Both the position numbers and the translations under genes were made by a program. Shown here piece by piece: positions 5,081-7,236 of a stretch of DNA of 7,236 nt. Source of the stretch: Sutterella sp. Its GTDB lineage: Bacteria; Pseudomonadota; Gammaproteobacteria; Burkholderiales; Burkholderiaceae_F. The number at the start of each line of letters is the position of its first letter. Position 1 is the stretch's first letter. Under the pieces are notes generated by a model, which was not told where the DNA came from, did no database searches, and worked only from the letters and a program-made list of their open reading frames with translations. The stretch spans positions 1-7,236 of the forward strand of contig DXSO01000042.1 of assembly GCA_019410445.1 (NCBI GenBank), given 5' to 3'.

Positions 5081-6913
5081 ATGTCGTCGCTCGACGGGAT
5101 CAATGCCGTGACGATCATATTCGCAGCACTTTGTGTGTTTGCGATTGCATATCGTTTCTACGGTCTGTTTATTGCAGCCAAGGTGCTCAATGTCGACGCC
5201 AACCGCGTCACTCCGGCTGTGAAATATGCCGATGGTCAGGACTATGTAAAAACTGACAAGTTTGTTTTGTTCGGCCACCACTTTGCGGCCATTGCGGCCG
5301 CGGGTCCCCTGCTTGGCCCTGTGCTTGCCGCTCAGTTCGGGTATCTGCCGGGCCTGCTGTGGATCCTGATTGGTTGTGTTCTTGCCGGTGGCGTGCACGA
5401 TATGGTCGTGCTCTTTTGCTCCGTGCGTCACAAGGGGCGTTCGCTTGCTTATATTGCCACGCGTGAAATCGATCCGACGACCGGCTTTGTGGCGGCATGG
5501 GCTGTGCTGGCGATTTTGATTCTGACGCTTGCAGGTCTGTCGATTGCCTGCGTCAACGCCATGCATGACTCCTTGTGGTCGACCTATACGGTTGTGGCAA
5601 CGATTCCGATTGCCATCATCATGGGGTTGTATCTGCAGATCTGGCGCAAAGGTGACGTGCTCGGCGCAACGCTTTTGGGTGTGGTTCTGCTCTTTTTGTG
5701 CATTCTTTCCGGTCCGTGGGTTGCCGCGCATCCCGAATATTTCGGATTCCTCGATATCGATCGAAAGACGATGTCGATTCTGATTCCGGTTTATGGCTTC
5801 TTTGCTTCCGTGCTTCCGGTTTGGCTTTTGCTGTTGCCTCGCGACTATTTGTCAACCTTCTTGAAAGTCGGCACGATTCTGGCCTTGGCCTTGGGCATTT
5901 TGTTTGTGATGCCTGAGCTGCAGATGCCTGCCTTGACGAAGTTCATCAACGGCGGCGGCCCGATTGTGGGCGGTCCCGTGATTCCGTTTATTTTCATTAC
6001 GATCGCCTGCGGCGCACTGTCGGGCTTCCATGCAACGATCGGCACCGGCACCACGCCCAAGATGATCGGTAACGAAAAGGACGTATTGTTTGTCGGTTAC
6101 GGTGCAATGCTCACCGAAGGCTTCGTCGCCATCATGGCTTTGATTGCGGCCTGCGTGCTTGTTCCGGCCGACTACTTTGCCATCAACGCACCGGCAGCCA
6201 AGTTTGCCGAACTCGGCATGCAGGTTCAGAATCTGCCCATGCTTGAAGCCGAAGTACAGGAAACGTTGTCGGCTCGTCCAGGCGGTTCGGTTTCTTTGGC
6301 CGTTGGCATGGCATATATCTTCTCGCGTATTCCTTGGATGGAAGATTTGATGGCCTACTGGTATCACTTCGCCATCATGTTTGAAGCCGTGTTTATTTTG
6401 ACGGCTGTCGATGCCGGCACTCGTGTCGGTCGCTTCTTCCTGCAGGAGATGATTGGTCGATATATTTCGCCCAAGTTCAATCAAAAGGATTGGCTGCCGG
6501 GCGTCATTATCACGAGCGTGCTGTTTACCGGCTCTTGGGGTTACTTGGTGTATTCGGGTGACATTTCGAGTATCTGGCCGCTCTTTGGCATCTGCAATCA
6601 GCTTCTTGCTTCGGTGACGCTGTTGATCGGTACGACCGTGCTGCTGCGTCTGAATAAAGGAAAGTATGCTTGGATGACAGGAGTTCCCGGCATTTTGATG
6701 ACGCTCATTACGTTGTGGGCCGGTGTCTGGCTTGTCGTCAATCAGTATCTGCCCAACGGACAGATGCTGCTGGCCACGTTGTCGTGCGTGGTGATGCTTT
6801 TGATGGCCTTTGTGATTATCGGCACTCTGCGTCGTTGGCTTGTGCTCATCAATATGAAGTCTCTGACACGAGACGCCTATGGAGTGGAAGTCAAAGAGGT
6901 TGTTGAAGAATAA
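5081..6913 (+). CDS. cstA: CstA-family carbon-starvation transporter (peptide or pyruvate uptake)
   Basis: This is a 610-residue polytopic inner-membrane protein of the CstA/BtsT family, whose E. coli members import peptides and pyruvate under nutrient limitation. Family blocks seen are DGQDYVKTDKFVLFGHHF (51-68), AAAGPLLGPVLAAQFGYLPG (72-91), GGVHDMV (103-109), GFHATIGTGTTPKM (315-328), TAVDAGTR (441-448) and WPLFGICNQLLA (499-510). I judge about 15 or more hydrophobic segments. The length is nearer the shorter (about 600-residue) members than the E. coli proteins of about 700, and the C-terminus is short and acidic (VKEVVEE). ATG 5081 is preferred because AAAGGAG (5069-5075) lies five bases upstream; TTG 5033 falls in the last inverted repeat. 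The gene is flanked by strong terminators and is probably transcribed alone. Substrate (pyruvate versus peptide) is undecided. Confidence 0.93.
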   Translation: MSSLDGINAVTIIFAALCVFAIAYRFYGLFIAAKVLNVDANRVTPAVKYADGQDYVKTDKFVLFGHHFAAIAAAGPLLGPVLAAQFGYLPGLLWILIGCVLAGGVHDMVVLFCSVRHKGRSLAYIATREIDPTTGFVAAWAVLAILILTLAGLSIACVNAMHDSLWSTYTVVATIPIAIIMGLYLQIWRKGDVLGATLLGVVLLFLCILSGPWVAAHPEYFGFLDIDRKTMSILIPVYGFFASVLPVWLLLLPRDYLSTFLKVGTILALALGILFVMPELQMPALTKFINGGGPIVGGPVIPFIFITIACGALSGFHATIGTGTTPKMIGNEKDVLFVGYGAMLTEGFVAIMALIAACVLVPADYFAINAPAAKFAELGMQVQNLPMLEAEVQETLSARPGGSVSLAVGMAYIFSRIPWMEDLMAYWYHFAIMFEAVFILTAVDAGTRVGRFFLQEMIGRYISPKFNQKDWLPGVIITSVLFTGSWGYLVYSGDISSIWPLFGICNQLLASVTLLIGTTVLLRLNKGKYAWMTGVPGILMTLITLWAGVWLVVNQYLPNGQMLLATLSCVVMLLMAFVIIGTLRRWLVLINMKSLTRDAYGVEVKEVVEE

Positions 6914-6933
6914 GCCGCGTTATTGCGCATGAG

Positions 6934-6973
6934 AAAGAAAAATCCCGCCCTTCAAGGCGGGATTTTTCTTTTC
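6934..6973 (+). terminator. Strong intrinsic terminator after cstA
   Basis: A 16-bp perfect stem pairs 6934-6949 with 6956-6971. Its core is ATCCCGCC/GGCGGGAT, with A-rich and T-rich flanks, and the loop is CTTCAA (6950-6955). It follows the cstA stop by about 20 bases and looks bidirectional. Confidence 0.95.
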
Positions 6974-6979
6974 AGGAGG
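6974..6979 (+). promoter_or_regulatory. Isolated perfect Shine-Dalgarno sequence (AGGAGG)
   Basis: AGGAGG lies directly after the cstA terminator, but no ATG, GTG or TTG follows at a usable distance. The nearest in-frame candidate for the next gene, TTG 6997, is 17 bases away. It may be coincidental. Confidence 0.2.
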
Positions 6980-7026
6980 ATTTTTTTCGCGCAAAATTGA
7001 CTCCGATTTACCACTTCCCAAGCAAT

Positions 7027-7236
7027 ATGTCCTTGAGCAAAACCATCGCGGCTGCGCTTTGTACGTTGATCTGTGCGATTGCCTGTGCAAATGAAGATGC
7101 GCCGGTCGTTCTTGATCTGGCCTCACGACTTAATCAAGAGTCCGAGACGTATGCAACGGCAGTCGAACTGCCTCGTCCGATTCACTTCGGAGTTGTTGCT
7201 TTTACTCGACCTTCTCCCAACGAAGCGGTTGTCAAC
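7027..7236 (+). CDS. N-terminal part of a secreted protein, cut by the window end
   Basis: Seventy codons are visible from ATG 7027 without a stop, running off the window. The first 20 or so residues form a Sec-type signal (SLSKTIAAALCTLICAIACA), with a plausible signal peptidase I site after ACA. The alternative lipobox reading AIAC is weaker. The mature start is polar, and residues 51-59 read PIHFGVVAF. That beta-strand style resembles the start of periplasmic PhnD/TtrS-type binding or sensor domains, but this is a guess from ten residues. No good ribosome site precedes the ATG. TTG 6997, in the same frame, would add ten residues (starting MTPIYHFPSN) and is an alternative. It appears independent of cstA because of the terminator between them. 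Confidence 0.6.
   Translation, partial: MSLSKTIAAALCTLICAIACANEDAPVVLDLASRLNQESETYATAVELPRPIHFGVVAFTRPSPNEAVVN

Noticed and set aside
4958..5731. Minus-strand open frame of 257 codons over the cstA start
   Set aside because: It is a shadow of the cstA coding frame; the composition (His/Arg/Gln rich) is typical of reverse-complement translation.
5852..6484. Minus-strand open frame of 210 codons inside cstA
   Set aside because: It lies entirely antisense to conserved transporter blocks, with no recognisable protein features.
1..7236. CRISPR arrays, tRNA/rRNA genes, insertion sequences, prophage or defence genes
   Set aside because: No spaced direct repeats, cloverleaf patterns, transposase or integrase-like frames were seen; all long frames are explained by chromosomal housekeeping genes or their shadows.

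Overview
The window looks like an ordinary housekeeping stretch of a betaproteobacterial chromosome. BamC, the SlyD-type FKBP, the Psd/PssA pair and the acyl-pyruvase all read like Burkholderiales proteins. A roughly balanced base composition, with GC by eye a little over half, would fit the gut-associated Sutterellaceae (Sutterella/Parasutterella type). That family placement is inference from remembered protein style, not from a search. All supported genes lie on the + strand. No tRNA, rRNA, CRISPR array, insertion sequence or phage gene was seen.

Layout: (1) 3-797, the 3' part of bamC, whose product is an accessory lipoprotein of the outer-membrane beta-barrel assembly machine, ending in two overlapping, competing hairpins (817-875). 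(2) 887-1291, a small DUF805 membrane protein. (3) 1333-1848, a SlyD-like peptidyl-prolyl isomerase preceded by a 14-nt perfect palindrome. (4) 1849-1986, an intergenic stretch that can fold into a compact three-way junction plus a fourth hairpin followed by eight T's. This is the most unusual item here. (5) 1987-2208, a 73-residue orphan protein just ahead of (6) psd, 2250-3020 (TTG start). (7) A large hairpin separates psd from pssA, 3146-4063. These two genes make phosphatidylethanolamine: PssA condenses CDP-diacylglycerol with serine and Psd decarboxylates the product. Both proteins carry acidic low-complexity C-terminal tails. (8) 4161-4856, a fumarylacetoacetate hydrolase (FAH) family acyl-pyruvase, closed by a textbook terminator. 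(9) 5081-6913, a CstA-family transporter (peptide or pyruvate uptake) with three inverted repeats in its upstream region, closed by another strong terminator. (10) From 7027 to the window edge, the start of a secreted or sensor-type protein.

Functionally there are two themes. One is envelope building: BamC, PssA and Psd, with the SlyD-type chaperone nearby. The other is pyruvate or carbon-starvation metabolism: an enzyme family that releases pyruvate beside a transporter family that imports pyruvate or peptides. Almost every gene is followed by its own hairpin, so the region is probably a series of short transcription units rather than one operon. I found no convincing new multi-gene system. 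The best leads are RNA-level structures between genes and the 73-residue orphan.
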